Both the position numbers and the translations under genes were made by a program. This document shows positions 8,461 to 17,538 of a stretch of 64,000 bases of DNA, piece by piece. Position 1 is the stretch's first letter; every line of letters begins with the position of its first letter. The DNA comes from Streptomyces sp. NBC_01268. Its GTDB lineage: Bacteria; Actinomycetota; Actinomycetes; Streptomycetales; Streptomycetaceae. The stretch is from assembly GCF_036240795.1 (NCBI RefSeq), contig NZ_CP108454.1:7128001-7192000 (forward strand). The letters run 5' to 3'. The notes beneath the pieces were generated by a model that was given only the letters and a program-made list of their open reading frames with translations, was not told where the DNA came from and ran no database searches.

Positions 8461-9765
8461 ATGACGAACCGTCCACACCGCACCGGTCCGCGCTTCGGCG
8501 TCAACTACACCCCCAGCCAGGGCTGGTTCCACCACTGGCTCGACTTCGACCTCGACGCCGTCCGCGCCGACCTGGACTCCGTCGCCGAACTCGGCCTCGA
8601 CCACATCCGCGCCTTCCCGCTGTGGCCGCTGTTCCAGCCCAACCGCACCCTGATCCGCCCCCGCGCCGTCGAACAGCTCGGCCTGCTCGTCGACGCGGCC
8701 GGGGAACGCGGGCTGGACGTCGCCGTCGACGGCCTCCAGGGCCACCTCTCCAGCTTCGACTTCCTGCCCGCCTGGACCCGCACCTGGCACCGGCGCGGCC
8801 TCTTCACCGACCCCGAGGTCGTCGACGGGCAGAGCGCCTACCTGCGCACCCTCGCCGCCGCACTCGCCGACCGGCCCCACTTCCTCGGCATGACCGTCGG
8901 CAACGAGATCAACCAGTTCTCCGGCGACCCCCACCCCGACCCCGACCGGATCACCCCCGACGAGGCCGGGACCTGGCTGCGCCGGATGCTCGCCGCCTGC
9001 GAGGAGGGCGCCCCCGGGCGGCTCCACCTGCACGCCGAGTACGACGCCGCCTGGTACCAGGACGACCACCCCTTCACCCCCGCCCAGGCCGCCCGGCTCG
9101 GCGGCGTCACGGCCGTCCACTCCTGGGTCTTCAACGGCACCGCGCAGCGCTACGGCCCCGACTCCGTGGCCGTCGCCCAGCACGCCGCCTACCTCGTCGA
9201 ACTCTCCAAGGCCTGGGCCACCGACCCCCGGCGGCCCGTCTGGCTCCAGGAGGTCGGCGCCCCCGCCCCGCACATCGCCGCCGACCGCGCGGCCGAATTC
9301 ACCCGGACGACCGTCGCCGCCGCGCTCGACTGCCCCGATCTGTGGGGTATCACGTGGTGGTGCTCCCACGACGTCGACCGCTCGCTCGCCGACTTCCCCG
9401 AACTGGAATACAGCCTGGGCCTGTTGACCACCGACCGCCGGGTCAAGCCGGCCGGCCGGGCGCTCGCCGAAGCCGTCGCCGAGGCCCGCGCGGCCACCCC
9501 CGCCCCGGCGCCCCGCCGCACCGCGCTCGTCCTCGACCTGCCCGACGAGGGGCCGAAGCGCTCCGCCTGCGCCCCCGGCGGCGCGTACTTCGAGGCGTTC
9601 ATGCGGCTCGCCGCGGACGGAGCCCGCCCGGCCGTGGTCCTCGCGGCCCGCGCCGACGACCCCGCGTACCTCGCCGCGCGCGGGATCACGGAACTCGTCA
9701 CGCCCGAGACCCTGGGCACCACCGGGACCGGCCCCGGCACGGACCGAGGCCCCGGCGCCGCCTAG
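8461..9765 (+). CDS. GH5-type glycoside hydrolase, probable cytoplasmic beta-mannosidase
   Basis: A 434-residue protein with no signal peptide, so intracellular. The TIM-barrel signatures are clear. FGVNYTPSQGWFHHWLDFD is at the N-terminus. The acid/base Glu149 lies in TVGNEINQF, and the nucleophile Glu264 in VWLQEVGAP. GITWWCSHDVD and EYSLGLLTTDRRVKPAG follow. This pattern recalls GH5 subfamily 18 enzymes, which cleave the Man-beta-1,4-GlcNAc left after endoglycosidase and alpha-mannosidase action. That role fits a cluster with GH85 and GH38, but the subfamily assignment is from motif memory only. Residues 365-434 form a less conserved tail. The RBS GAAGGAA precedes ATG 8461. It continues the importer operon. 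Confidence 0.85.
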   Translation: MTNRPHRTGPRFGVNYTPSQGWFHHWLDFDLDAVRADLDSVAELGLDHIRAFPLWPLFQPNRTLIRPRAVEQLGLLVDAAGERGLDVAVDGLQGHLSSFDFLPAWTRTWHRRGLFTDPEVVDGQSAYLRTLAAALADRPHFLGMTVGNEINQFSGDPHPDPDRITPDEAGTWLRRMLAACEEGAPGRLHLHAEYDAAWYQDDHPFTPAQAARLGGVTAVHSWVFNGTAQRYGPDSVAVAQHAAYLVELSKAWATDPRRPVWLQEVGAPAPHIAADRAAEFTRTTVAAALDCPDLWGITWWCSHDVDRSLADFPELEYSLGLLTTDRRVKPAGRALAEAVAEARAATPAPAPRRTALVLDLPDEGPKRSACAPGGAYFEAFMRLAADGARPAVVLAARADDPAYLAARGITELVTPETLGTTGTGPGTDRGPGAA

Positions 9766-9783
9766 GGCCCACACCCGGCCGCG

Positions 9784-9847
9784 CCCCCGCACCCGACCCG
9801 CCCCCGCACCCGATCCGCCCCCCCGCCCGTACGCCCCCGCCCGTACG
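9784..9847. repeat. pyrimidine-rich tandem repeats ahead of the GH38 gene
   Basis: Two back-to-back short tandem duplications lie in the 150-bp gap before the alpha-mannosidase gene. A 17-bp unit (CCCCCGCACCCGAYCCG) occurs at 9784-9800 and 9801-9817. A 14-bp unit (CCCCCGCCCGTACG) occurs at 9820-9833 and 9834-9847. The transcript would be an almost G-poor, C-rich leader. This may reflect replication slippage, or a rut-like site for Rho. No function is proven. Confidence 0.7.
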
Positions 9848-9915
9848 CCCCGCTCCGCCGCCGCCCCGCACTGCCGACCCCCCTCCGCCCCTTCGCGATC
9901 CGGAGAGTCCCGCCC

Positions 9916-12900
9916 ATGCATGACGACCGCAGCCTCGTCGAGAACCGCCTCAAGCGCGTCCTCGACGAACGCGTCCGCCCCGCCGTGTACCCCGCCTCCG
10001 TGCCCCTCCAGGTCGGCATCTGGACCGCCCCCGGCGAACCCGTGCCCGTCGCCGAGGGGCTCGCCGCGCCGCGGACCCCGATCGGCGTCGGCGACGCCTG
10101 GGGTGCGCCGTGGGGCACCAGCTGGCTCACCGTCTCCGGGACCGTGCCCCAGGAGTGGGCCGGCCGCACCGTCGAGGCGCTGATCGACCTCGGCTTCGAC
10201 GCCAACATGCCCGGCTTCCAGTGCGAGGGCCTGGTCTACCGCCCCGACGGCAGCCCGGTGAAGGGCCTCAACCCGCGCAACCAGTGGGTGCGGATCGCCG
10301 AACCGGCGCGCGGCGGCGAGGAGGTGCTGCTGCACGTCGAGGCCGCGTCCAACCCGGTGATCCTCGACTACCACCCCTTCCTGCCCACGGAGCTCGGCGA
10401 CCGGGACACCGCCGGCGACACCCCGCAGTACAAGCTGGCCCGGATGGACCTCGCCGTCTTCGACGAGACGGTCTGGCAGCTCGTCGTCGACCTGGAGGTG
10501 CTCGGCGAGCTGATGGCCGAGCTCCCCGTCGAGGGCGCCCGCCGCTGGGACGTCCTGCGCGCGGTCGAACGGGCCCTCGACGCGCTCGACCTCCAGGACG
10601 TGGGCGGCACGGCCGCCGCCGCCCGGGCCGAGCTGGCCGAGGTCCTCGCCTCGCCCGCCGAGCCCTCCGCCCACCGGATCAGCGCCGTCGGACACGCCCA
10701 CATCGACTCCGCCTGGCTGTGGCCGCTGCGCGAGACCGTCCGCAAGGTGGCACGCACCACCGCCAACATGACCGCGCTCCTGGAGGACGAGCCCGACTTC
10801 GTCTACACGATGTCCCAGGCCCAGCAGTACGCCTGGATCAAGGAGCACCGGCCCGAGGTGTACGCCCGGGTCAAGAAGGCCGTCGCCGAGGGACGCTTCG
10901 TCCCGGCCGGCGGCATGTGGGTCGAGTCCGACACCAACATGCCGTCCTCCGAGGCGATGGCCCGTCAGTTCGTGCACGGCAAGCGCTTCTTCATGGACGA
11001 GTTCGGCGTCGAGAACCAGGAGGCCTGGCTGCCGGACACCTTCGGCTTCGCCGGCGGGCTCCCGCAGATCATCAAGGAGGCCGGATCGAAGTGGCTCCTG
11101 ACCCAGAAGATCTCCTGGAGCCAGGTCAACTCCTTCCCGCACCACACCTTCTGGTGGGAGGGCGTCGACGGCACCCGGATCTTCACCCACTTCCCGCCCA
11201 TCGACACGTACAACTGCTCCATGCAGGGCAAGGAGATCGCCCACGCCGCCCGCAACTTCAAGGACAAGGGCCGCGCCCGGCACTCCATCGCTCCCACCGG
11301 CTGGGGCGACGGGGGCGGCGGCACCACCCGCGAGATGATCGCCAAGGCGGCCCGGCTGCGCGACCTGGAGGGCTCCGCCCAGGTGCGCTGGGAGCGGCCC
11401 GCCGAGTTCTTCGCCAAGGCGCAGGCCGAGTACCCCGACCCGCCGGTGTGGGTGGGGGAGCTGTACCTGGAGCTGCACCGGGCGACCCTCACCAGCCAGG
11501 CGCGGACCAAGCAGGGCAACCGGGCGAGCGAGAACCTGCTGCGCGAGGCCGAGCTGTGGTGCGCCACCGCCGCCGTGCGCACCGGACTCCCCTACCCGTA
11601 CGCGGAGTTGGACCGGATCTGGAAGACGGTGCTGCTCCACCAGTTCCACGACATCCTGCCCGGATCGTCCATCGCCTGGGTCCACCGGGAGGCCGAGCGC
11701 ACCTACGCCGCCGTGGCCGAGGAGCTGACCGGGCTGGTCGACCGGGCCCAGCGGGCCCTCGCCGACGGCCCCGGGGGCGCGGCGGACCCGGGCTCCGCCG
11801 AGGTGGTCTTCAACAGCGCCCCGCACCCGCGCGGCGGCGTCCCCGCGGGCGGCGCCCGCCGCGCCGCCGCCCTGCCGGCGGCCCCCGGGCGGTGCACGGT
11901 CACCGCACGCCCCGAAGGAGGCTTCGTCCTCGGCAACGGGCTGCTGCGGGTCACCGTCGACGCGCGCGGGCTCGTCGTCTCCGTCGTCGACCTCGACTCG
12001 GGACGCGAGACGGTCGCGCCCGGAGCCGCCGCCAACCTGCTCCAACTCCACCCGGACTTCCCGAACATGTGGGACGCCTGGGACGTCGACCGCTTCTACC
12101 GCAACACCGTCACCGACCTCACCGGCGTCGACGAGCTGACCGTCGCCGCCGACACGGCCGCGGCGGTCGCCGTCCGCGTCACCCGCTCCTTCGGCTCCTC
12201 CCGGGCCGTCCAGACCCTCACCCTGACGGCCGGGGCCAAGCGGCTCGACCTCGACACCGAGGTGGACTGGCACGAGACCGAGAAGTTCCTCAAGGCCGCG
12301 TTCCCCCTCGACCTGCACACCGACCGCTACGCCGCCGAGACCCAGTTCGGGCACCTGCACCGGCCCACCCACGCCAACACCAGCTGGGAGGCGGCCAAGT
12401 TCGAGGCCTGCAACCACAAGTTCGTCCACTTCGAAGAGCCCGGCTGGGGCGTCGCGCTCGTCACCGCCTCCACGTACGGCCACGACGTCACCCGTACCGT
12501 CCGCCCGTCCGACCAGGGCACCACGACCACCGTCCGGGCCTCCCTGCTGCGCGCCCCGCGCTTCCCCGACCCGCACACCGACCAGGGCGCGCACCGCTTC
12601 CGGCACGCCCTCGTGCCCGGCGCGGGCATCGGCGACGCCGTCCGCGAGGGGTACCTGATCAACCTGCCCGAGCGACGGGTGCCCGGCGCCGCCGACGTGG
12701 CGCCGCTGGTCGGCGTGGCCGACCCGGCCGTGGTGGTCAGCGCCGTGAAGCTGGCGGACGACGGGAGCGGCGACGTGGTGGTCCGGCTCTACGAGGCCGG
12801 GGGCGGCCGCGCCCGCACCCGCCTCTCCGCCGGATTCGCCCTGGCCGGGGCGCGGGTCTGCGACCTGCTGGAGCGCCCCAGGGAGGGGGAGGTGGCGGTC

Positions 12901-12969
12901 GAGGGCGACGAGGTCCCGATCACCCTGCGCCCGTTCCAGCTCCTCACCCTGCGCCTGAGCCGCGCCTGA
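9916..12969 (+). CDS. alpha-mannosidase, GH38
   Basis: A 1017-residue cytoplasmic glycosidase of normal bacterial GH38 length. An N-terminal galactose-binding-like region (1-245) precedes the catalytic (beta/alpha)7 barrel. The barrel opens with VGHAHIDSAWLWPLRET (zinc-ligand His and Asp, about 256-272). Zinc/nucleophile Asp374 lies in AWLPDTFGFAGGLPQI. LLHQFHDILPGSSI (about 575) leads into the central helical and C-terminal beta domains, ending in the typical RPFQLLTLRLSRA. It would remove alpha-linked mannose from imported high-mannose fragments and so feed the GH5 enzyme. The RBS is CGGAGAG at 9901-9907. A hairpin at 13013-13039 probably ends the operon. Confidence 0.95.
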   Translation: MHDDRSLVENRLKRVLDERVRPAVYPASVPLQVGIWTAPGEPVPVAEGLAAPRTPIGVGDAWGAPWGTSWLTVSGTVPQEWAGRTVEALIDLGFDANMPGFQCEGLVYRPDGSPVKGLNPRNQWVRIAEPARGGEEVLLHVEAASNPVILDYHPFLPTELGDRDTAGDTPQYKLARMDLAVFDETVWQLVVDLEVLGELMAELPVEGARRWDVLRAVERALDALDLQDVGGTAAAARAELAEVLASPAEPSAHRISAVGHAHIDSAWLWPLRETVRKVARTTANMTALLEDEPDFVYTMSQAQQYAWIKEHRPEVYARVKKAVAEGRFVPAGGMWVESDTNMPSSEAMARQFVHGKRFFMDEFGVENQEAWLPDTFGFAGGLPQIIKEAGSKWLLTQKISWSQVNSFPHHTFWWEGVDGTRIFTHFPPIDTYNCSMQGKEIAHAARNFKDKGRARHSIAPTGWGDGGGGTTREMIAKAARLRDLEGSAQVRWERPAEFFAKAQAEYPDPPVWVGELYLELHRATLTSQARTKQGNRASENLLREAELWCATAAVRTGLPYPYAELDRIWKTVLLHQFHDILPGSSIAWVHREAERTYAAVAEELTGLVDRAQRALADGPGGAADPGSAEVVFNSAPHPRGGVPAGGARRAAALPAAPGRCTVTARPEGGFVLGNGLLRVTVDARGLVVSVVDLDSGRETVAPGAAANLLQLHPDFPNMWDAWDVDRFYRNTVTDLTGVDELTVAADTAAAVAVRVTRSFGSSRAVQTLTLTAGAKRLDLDTEVDWHETEKFLKAAFPLDLHTDRYAAETQFGHLHRPTHANTSWEAAKFEACNHKFVHFEEPGWGVALVTASTYGHDVTRTVRPSDQGTTTTVRASLLRAPRFPDPHTDQGAHRFRHALVPGAGIGDAVREGYLINLPERRVPGAADVAPLVGVADPAVVVSAVKLADDGSGDVVVRLYEAGGGRARTRLSAGFALAGARVCDLLERPREGEVAVEGDEVPITLRPFQLLTLRLSRA

Positions 12970-13012
12970 TCCGCGCCTGATCCGAGCGGGTCGCCCCCAC
13001 CGGCACCGCCCC

Positions 13013-13039
13013 TGACCAGTGGGGGGTTACCCCTGGTCA
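13013..13039 (+). terminator. hairpin ending the N-glycan operon
   Basis: TGACCAG (13013-13019) pairs with CTGGTCA (13033-13039), and additional GGGG/CCCC pairing is possible inside. It lies 44 bases after the GH38 stop. There is no U-tract, as is usual for terminators in this kind of genome. Confidence 0.55.
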
Positions 13040-13102
13040 CGGACGGCACCGGCGCCCTACTCTTGCGCCCTGATCCGTCGGGGCGCGAGGAGTGGGCGAG
13101 AC

Positions 13103-13897
13103 ATGGGTGTGCTGCCGGAAGGGCTCGGGGACGCGATACGCGGCACCGCGCGGGACGTCGCCGACGTGCTGCGCGCAGCGCCTGACACGGGGCTGCCGGT
13201 GCCCCGGCTGACGTGGACGGTCGGTGAGACCGCGGCCCACCTGGGCCAGGCCAACCTGCTGATGGCCGAGCTCGCCGCCGGCCACGCCCGCCCGTACGCC
13301 GACGGCACCGCGGCGGGCATCGCCGCCGCCAACGAGGAGGCCCTGGCCGCCTTCCCCGAACGGGGCGCCGGACCGCTCGCCGACCTGATCGTCGACCAGG
13401 CACTCGCGTTCCTCGACGCCGTGGAGGAACGGACACCCGAGGAGGTCGTGGAGACCCCGATGGGCCCCCTCGACCCCGCCGGCCTGGGCGCCTACCTGCT
13501 CACCCACATGCTCGGCCACGGCTACGACCTGGCCCGCGCGCTCGGCCGCCCGCACATGGTGGACCGCAACCGGGTCGAGCTGACCCTGCCGTTCATGGTC
13601 GCCGCGATGCCCCGGGTGGCCGACCCCACGGCCGTCGCCGGGGTCACCGCCCGCTATCGGGTCCGGCTCTGGGGCGGCGCCCAGTTCGGCGTGACCGTCG
13701 CCGACGGCACGGTCACCACCACGCACGGTCCCCTGGACCGGCCGGACTGCACGGTCCTGACCGAGCCCGTCGCCTTCCTGCTGATGGCTCTCGGCCGGAT
13801 CGACCCGGTCCCGGTGATGGCCACCGGACGCGCCCTCGCCTGGGGCCGCAAGCCATGGCTGGGCCCGCGCTTCCCCTGGATGTTCGTCGCGCCGTAG
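13103..13897 (+). CDS. maleylpyruvate isomerase-type (mycothiol-dependent, DinB-like) protein
   Basis: A 264-residue protein. ATG 13103 is preceded by GAGGAG ten bases upstream; upstream in-frame starts lack an RBS. The N-terminal 150 residues (TWTVGETAAHLGQANLLMAELAAG..., LLTHMLGHGYDLARALGR) look like the DinB/MDMPI four-helix domain, with His residues that in the family bind a metal. The C-terminal 90 residues (FGVTVADGTVTT, DCTVLTEPVAFLLMALGRIDPVPVMATG) resemble the SCP2/MDMPI C-terminal domain. The family performs mycothiol-assisted isomerisation or conjugation in actinobacteria. The substrate is unknown. It is probably not part of the glycan pathway. Confidence 0.8.
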   Translation: MGVLPEGLGDAIRGTARDVADVLRAAPDTGLPVPRLTWTVGETAAHLGQANLLMAELAAGHARPYADGTAAGIAAANEEALAAFPERGAGPLADLIVDQALAFLDAVEERTPEEVVETPMGPLDPAGLGAYLLTHMLGHGYDLARALGRPHMVDRNRVELTLPFMVAAMPRVADPTAVAGVTARYRVRLWGGAQFGVTVADGTVTTTHGPLDRPDCTVLTEPVAFLLMALGRIDPVPVMATGRALAWGRKPWLGPRFPWMFVAP

Positions 13898-13987
13898 GCC
13901 CGGACGCCTGCACCGTCGAGGGGAGCAGGACGCGGCCCCCTCGCCGGGAGCCCCGTTCCCGCGCCCTCCGGCTAGGCTCTGCGCACG

Positions 13988-15205
13988 ATGAACAGCCCCC
14001 ACCACCCCTCGGAGCCCAAGGCCGACAAGGCGGGCGTACGCCGGCACAACCTGAGCCTCGTCCTGCGCACCGTCCACGAGGCCGGGGAGACGACCCGGGC
14101 GGCCGTCGCGGCCCGGGTGGGCCTCACCCGCGCGGCCGTGTCCTCGCTCGCCGAACAGCTCCTGGAGCTCGGGCTGCTCGTCGAGTCCGGGAAGACCTTC
14201 AGCGGCCAGGCGGGGCGCCCCGGGACCGTCCTCAAGCCCGCCGGCACCGGACCGGCCGGCCTCGGCGTCGAGATCAACGTCGACTACGTGAGCGTGTGCG
14301 TCGCCGACCTCACCGGCGCCGACCGGGTGCGGCGCACCGAGCCGCTCGACCACCGCCCCCGCCCCGCGGCCGAGGTGCTGCGCCGGGCCGCGGACATCGC
14401 CGCCGAGGCCCTGGCGGAGGCGGCCCGGCAGGAGCTGCGCCCCACCGGCGTACGGCTCGCGCTGCCCGGACTGGTCTCCGGCGGCACCGTCCGCCAGGCC
14501 CCCAACCTCGGCTGGCACCAGGTCGACGCCGACGCCCTGTTCACCGAGGCCCTCGCCGCCGCCACGGCCCGCCCGCCGGGCACCCGCGGCCTGCCCGTCG
14601 CCTCCGACAACGAGGCCAACGTCGCCGCGCTCGCCGAGCTCTGGTTCGGCGAGCTCGGCGGGATCCGCAGCTTCCTGCACGTCACCGGCGAGATCGGGGT
14701 CGGCGGCGCGATCGTCCTGGACGGCGAACTCCTGCGCGGCGCGCACGGGTTCGCCGGCGAGATCGGGCACCTCCCGGTCACCCCCGACGGCCCCCGCTGC
14801 CGCTGCGGCTCGCACGGCTGCCTGGAGCAGTACGCGGGCCAGCCGGCCCTGCTGCGCGCCGCAGGGGCCCGCTCCCTCGACACCCTCGTCGAACGGGCCG
14901 CCGCCGCCGAGCCCCGTGCCCTCGCCGCCCTCGACGAGGCCGGCCGGATGCTCGGCGTCGCCCTCTCCGGAGCCGTGAACCTCCTCGACCCGCAGGCCGT
15001 CGTCCTCGGCGGCATCTACCCCCGGCTCATGCCCTGGCTGGCCCCCGCCGTCGAGGGCGAGCTCGCCGACCGGGTCGTCTCGGCCCTCTGGACGCCGGAC
15101 GCCGGCCGTCTGCGCGCCGCCTCGACCACCGCCACCACGGCCCGCGGCGCGGCGGCCCTCGTCCTGCGCGACATCCTCGCGGACCCCCTCACGTACGGCG
15201 GCTGA
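13988..15205 (+). CDS. ROK-family transcriptional regulator
   Basis: A 405-residue regulator with an N-terminal winged HTH (residues 17-75: VRRHNLSLVLRTVHEAGETTRAAVAARVGLTRAAVSSLAEQLLELG) and a ROK sugar-kinase-like domain. The ROK zinc motif CRCGSHGCLEQYAG is at about 273-286, after GFAGEIGHLPV. Such proteins sense sugars or sugar phosphates. Its place just past the N-glycan operon makes a link plausible, but unproven. A TAGGCT box at 13973-13978 ends nine bases before the ATG and there is no Shine-Dalgarno, so the mRNA may be leaderless or nearly so. Confidence 0.9.
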   Translation: MNSPHHPSEPKADKAGVRRHNLSLVLRTVHEAGETTRAAVAARVGLTRAAVSSLAEQLLELGLLVESGKTFSGQAGRPGTVLKPAGTGPAGLGVEINVDYVSVCVADLTGADRVRRTEPLDHRPRPAAEVLRRAADIAAEALAEAARQELRPTGVRLALPGLVSGGTVRQAPNLGWHQVDADALFTEALAAATARPPGTRGLPVASDNEANVAALAELWFGELGGIRSFLHVTGEIGVGGAIVLDGELLRGAHGFAGEIGHLPVTPDGPRCRCGSHGCLEQYAGQPALLRAAGARSLDTLVERAAAAEPRALAALDEAGRMLGVALSGAVNLLDPQAVVLGGIYPRLMPWLAPAVEGELADRVVSALWTPDAGRLRAASTTATTARGAAALVLRDILADPLTYGG

Positions 15206-15303
15206 CGGGGCGGGACCACGCCCGAGGGGCCCCGGGCGCGCTCTCATCACATTCTTACGCGGGCCTTATCCGTCCATCACCGGGCGCTCCTAGCTTCGCC
15301 GTC

Positions 15304-16776
15304 ATGTTCTTCACCTACCTCCGGCGCGAACTGCGCCGCCGCAGAAAGGCGGCGCTCGTCGTCGCCTCCGGGCTCGCGCTCGGCATCGCGCTGGTCATCG
15401 TCGTCAACGCCGTCTCCGCCGGGATGCAGCGGGCCCAGGGCAAGGTCCTCGAATCCCTCTACGGGCTCGGCACGGACCTCACGGTCACCAAGGCGCAGGA
15501 GCAGCCCAAGGCCGGGGAGCAGCCGCAGCGGCCGCGCTTCGAGTTCCAGGGCAGAGGAGAGGGCGAGGGCGAGGAGCAGAGCAGCGACCGGCTGATGGTG
15601 CAGGGCTTCCAGACCCTGCCCGACTCCACCGTCGGCACCGTTGCCAGGCAGCAGGGCGTCGCCCAGGCCGTCGGCGGGCTCAGCCTCGTCAACCTCAAGA
15701 TCAACGGTCAGTTCAAGCGCGGCGAGATCCAGCGCGGCGAGAGCGGCGGGAGCGTCCGGCAGGGCGGTCCCGGCGGCGGCTCGGGCCCCGGCGACACCGT
15801 CACCGGCGGCGGCGCGGCCTTCGACGTCGACTCCTTCACCCTCTACGGCACCGACGTCACCGCCCCCGGCCTCGGCCCCCTCACCACCTCCACCCTCACC
15901 GGCGGCCGCACCTTCAAGACCACCGAGACCGACGCCGAGGTCGCCGTCGTCGACAGCGCCTACGCCCGGCAGGAGGGCCTCACCGTCGGCAAGACGCTCA
16001 CGGTCAAGAGCGTGGCCTTCACGGTCGTCGGGATCGCCACCGCCGACAGTGGCCAGGCCGCGGCCCAGGTCTACCTCCCGCTGCGGCAGGCCCAGACGCT
16101 CGCCGACGCCAAGGGCAAGATCACCACGGTCTACGTGAAGGCCGTCGACTCCACCCGGATCGACGCCGTCAAGGCCGGCATCCGGAAGAACGTCCCCGGC
16201 ACCACCGTCACCACCTCCGCCGACCTCGCCCAGACGGTCTCCGGCTCCCTCGACACGGCCTCGGGCCTCGCCGCCACCGTCGGCACCTGGCTCTCCTACG
16301 CCGTGCTGCTCGCCGCCGTCCTCGTCGCCGGACTGCTCACCTCCTCCGCCGTCAGCCGCCGGGTCCGCGAGTTCGGCACCCTGAAGGCCCTCGGCTGGAA
16401 GAGCGGCCGGGTCACCCGCCAGGTCGTCGGCGAAGCCCTGGTCAACGGGCTCATCGGCGGCGCCCTCGGCATCGCGGTCGGCCTCGGCGGGGCCTGGCTC
16501 GTCACCGCCGTCAGCCCCACCCTCACCGCCGACCTCGGCGCGGGCACCGGCGGACCCGGCGGGACGCGCGGCGCCATGGGCGGCGGCCGGATCTTCGGCG
16601 GCGGCGCGGCGGGAGCCGGCCGGACCCTCGACATCGCGCTCACCGCCCCGGTCAGCCTCACCACCGTCGGCCTCGCCGTCGTCCTCGCCCTCGGCGGCGG
16701 CCTCGTGGCGGGCGCGTTCGGCGCCTGGCGCGCCTCCCGGCTGCGCCCCGCCGACGCACTGCGCCGCGTCGAGTAG
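15304..16776 (+). CDS. MacB/FtsX-type ABC transporter permease
   Basis: A 490-residue membrane protein. The first helix (about 14-36: AALVVASGLALGIALVIVVNAVSAGM) is followed by a large periplasmic MacB-like domain (about 37-310). Three C-terminal helices follow, with the FtsX signature RRVREFGTLKALGWKSGRVTRQVVGEA at about 353-379. The protein ends SRLRPADALRRVE, as FtsX-family permeases do. Gly/Gln-rich insertions occur at about 60-100 and 136-165, and another Gly-rich loop at about 415-440. It forms an operon with the ATPase at 16813. TAGCTT (15291-15296) is seven bases before the ATG, suggesting a leaderless message. Likely an efflux or lipoprotein-release type exporter; cargo unknown. Confidence 0.9.
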   Translation: MFFTYLRRELRRRRKAALVVASGLALGIALVIVVNAVSAGMQRAQGKVLESLYGLGTDLTVTKAQEQPKAGEQPQRPRFEFQGRGEGEGEEQSSDRLMVQGFQTLPDSTVGTVARQQGVAQAVGGLSLVNLKINGQFKRGEIQRGESGGSVRQGGPGGGSGPGDTVTGGGAAFDVDSFTLYGTDVTAPGLGPLTTSTLTGGRTFKTTETDAEVAVVDSAYARQEGLTVGKTLTVKSVAFTVVGIATADSGQAAAQVYLPLRQAQTLADAKGKITTVYVKAVDSTRIDAVKAGIRKNVPGTTVTTSADLAQTVSGSLDTASGLAATVGTWLSYAVLLAAVLVAGLLTSSAVSRRVREFGTLKALGWKSGRVTRQVVGEALVNGLIGGALGIAVGLGGAWLVTAVSPTLTADLGAGTGGPGGTRGAMGGGRIFGGGAAGAGRTLDIALTAPVSLTTVGLAVVLALGGGLVAGAFGAWRASRLRPADALRRVE

Positions 16777-16812
16777 CACCCGAACCCCACCCCGTACCAC
16801 AGGAGTCGCACC

Positions 16813-17505
16813 ATGTACGAACTCACCGGCGTCACCAAGCAGTACCGGCGCGGCCAGGAGCGGGTCGACGCCCTCGCCGGGGTCGACCTGACCATCAGGG
16901 AGGGCGACCGGCTGGTCATCCAGGGCCCCACCGGCGGCGGCAAGTCCACGCTGCTGCAGATGCTCGGCGGCCTCGACCGGCCGACCTCGGGCAGCGTCCT
17001 GCTCGACGGCACCGACCTGGCCACGCTCCCCGAGAGCCGGCTCACCACCGTCCGCAGCGAGAACATCGGCTTCGTCTTCCAGAGCTTCAACCTCATCCCC
17101 ACGCTCACCGCCCAGGAGAACGTGGAGACCGCGCTGGTCCCGCTCGGGGTCAAGACCGCCGAGCGGCGCCGCCTCGCCGCCGAGGCGCTGGACTCCGTCG
17201 GCCTCGGTGAGCGCCTCGCCCATCTGCCGTCCGAGCTCTCCGGCGGCCAGCAGCAGCGCGTCGCCATCGCACGGGCCCTGGTCAAGCGGCCCAAGGTACT
17301 GCTCGCCGACGAACCCACCGGCAACCTCGACGAGTCGATGCGCGACGAGATCGTCGACCTGCTCGAAGGCCTCTGGAAGGAGCACGGCCTGACCTTCGTC
17401 ATGGTCACCCACGACAGCGCCGTCGCCCGGCGCGCCCCGCGCCTGGCGACCCTCCGCAAGGGTCGGATCACCCTCAAGGAGAACGCGTCGGCGGACAGGT
17501 CCTGA
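16813..17505 (+). CDS. ABC transporter ATP-binding protein (MacB/LolD type)
   Basis: A 230-residue ATPase partner of the upstream permease. Visible motifs are Walker A GPTGGGKST (about 38-46), the Q-loop FVFQSFNLIPTLTAQENV, the signature LSGGQQQRVAIARAL (about 140-154), Walker B VLLADEPTGNLDE and the H-loop VMVTHD. The order and length match LolD/MacB-family ATPases. It starts 36 bases after the permease stop behind AGGAG (16801-16805). Confidence 0.93.
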   Translation: MYELTGVTKQYRRGQERVDALAGVDLTIREGDRLVIQGPTGGGKSTLLQMLGGLDRPTSGSVLLDGTDLATLPESRLTTVRSENIGFVFQSFNLIPTLTAQENVETALVPLGVKTAERRRLAAEALDSVGLGERLAHLPSELSGGQQQRVAIARALVKRPKVLLADEPTGNLDESMRDEIVDLLEGLWKEHGLTFVMVTHDSAVARRAPRLATLRKGRITLKENASADRS

Positions 17506-17538
17506 GACCTGCCCGCCGGCCCGGGCGCGGACCCGCCC

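Noticed and set aside
8425..12606. 1393-residue minus-strand ORF
   Set aside because: Low-complexity Gly/Val/Asp composition typical of the GC-rich antisense frame; the plus strand encodes GH5 and GH38 enzymes with catalytic motifs.
13917..13943. CGAGGGG/CCCCTCG hairpin after the MDMPI-like gene
   Set aside because: Only seven pairs with a 13-base loop in GC-rich sequence; too weak to call a terminator.
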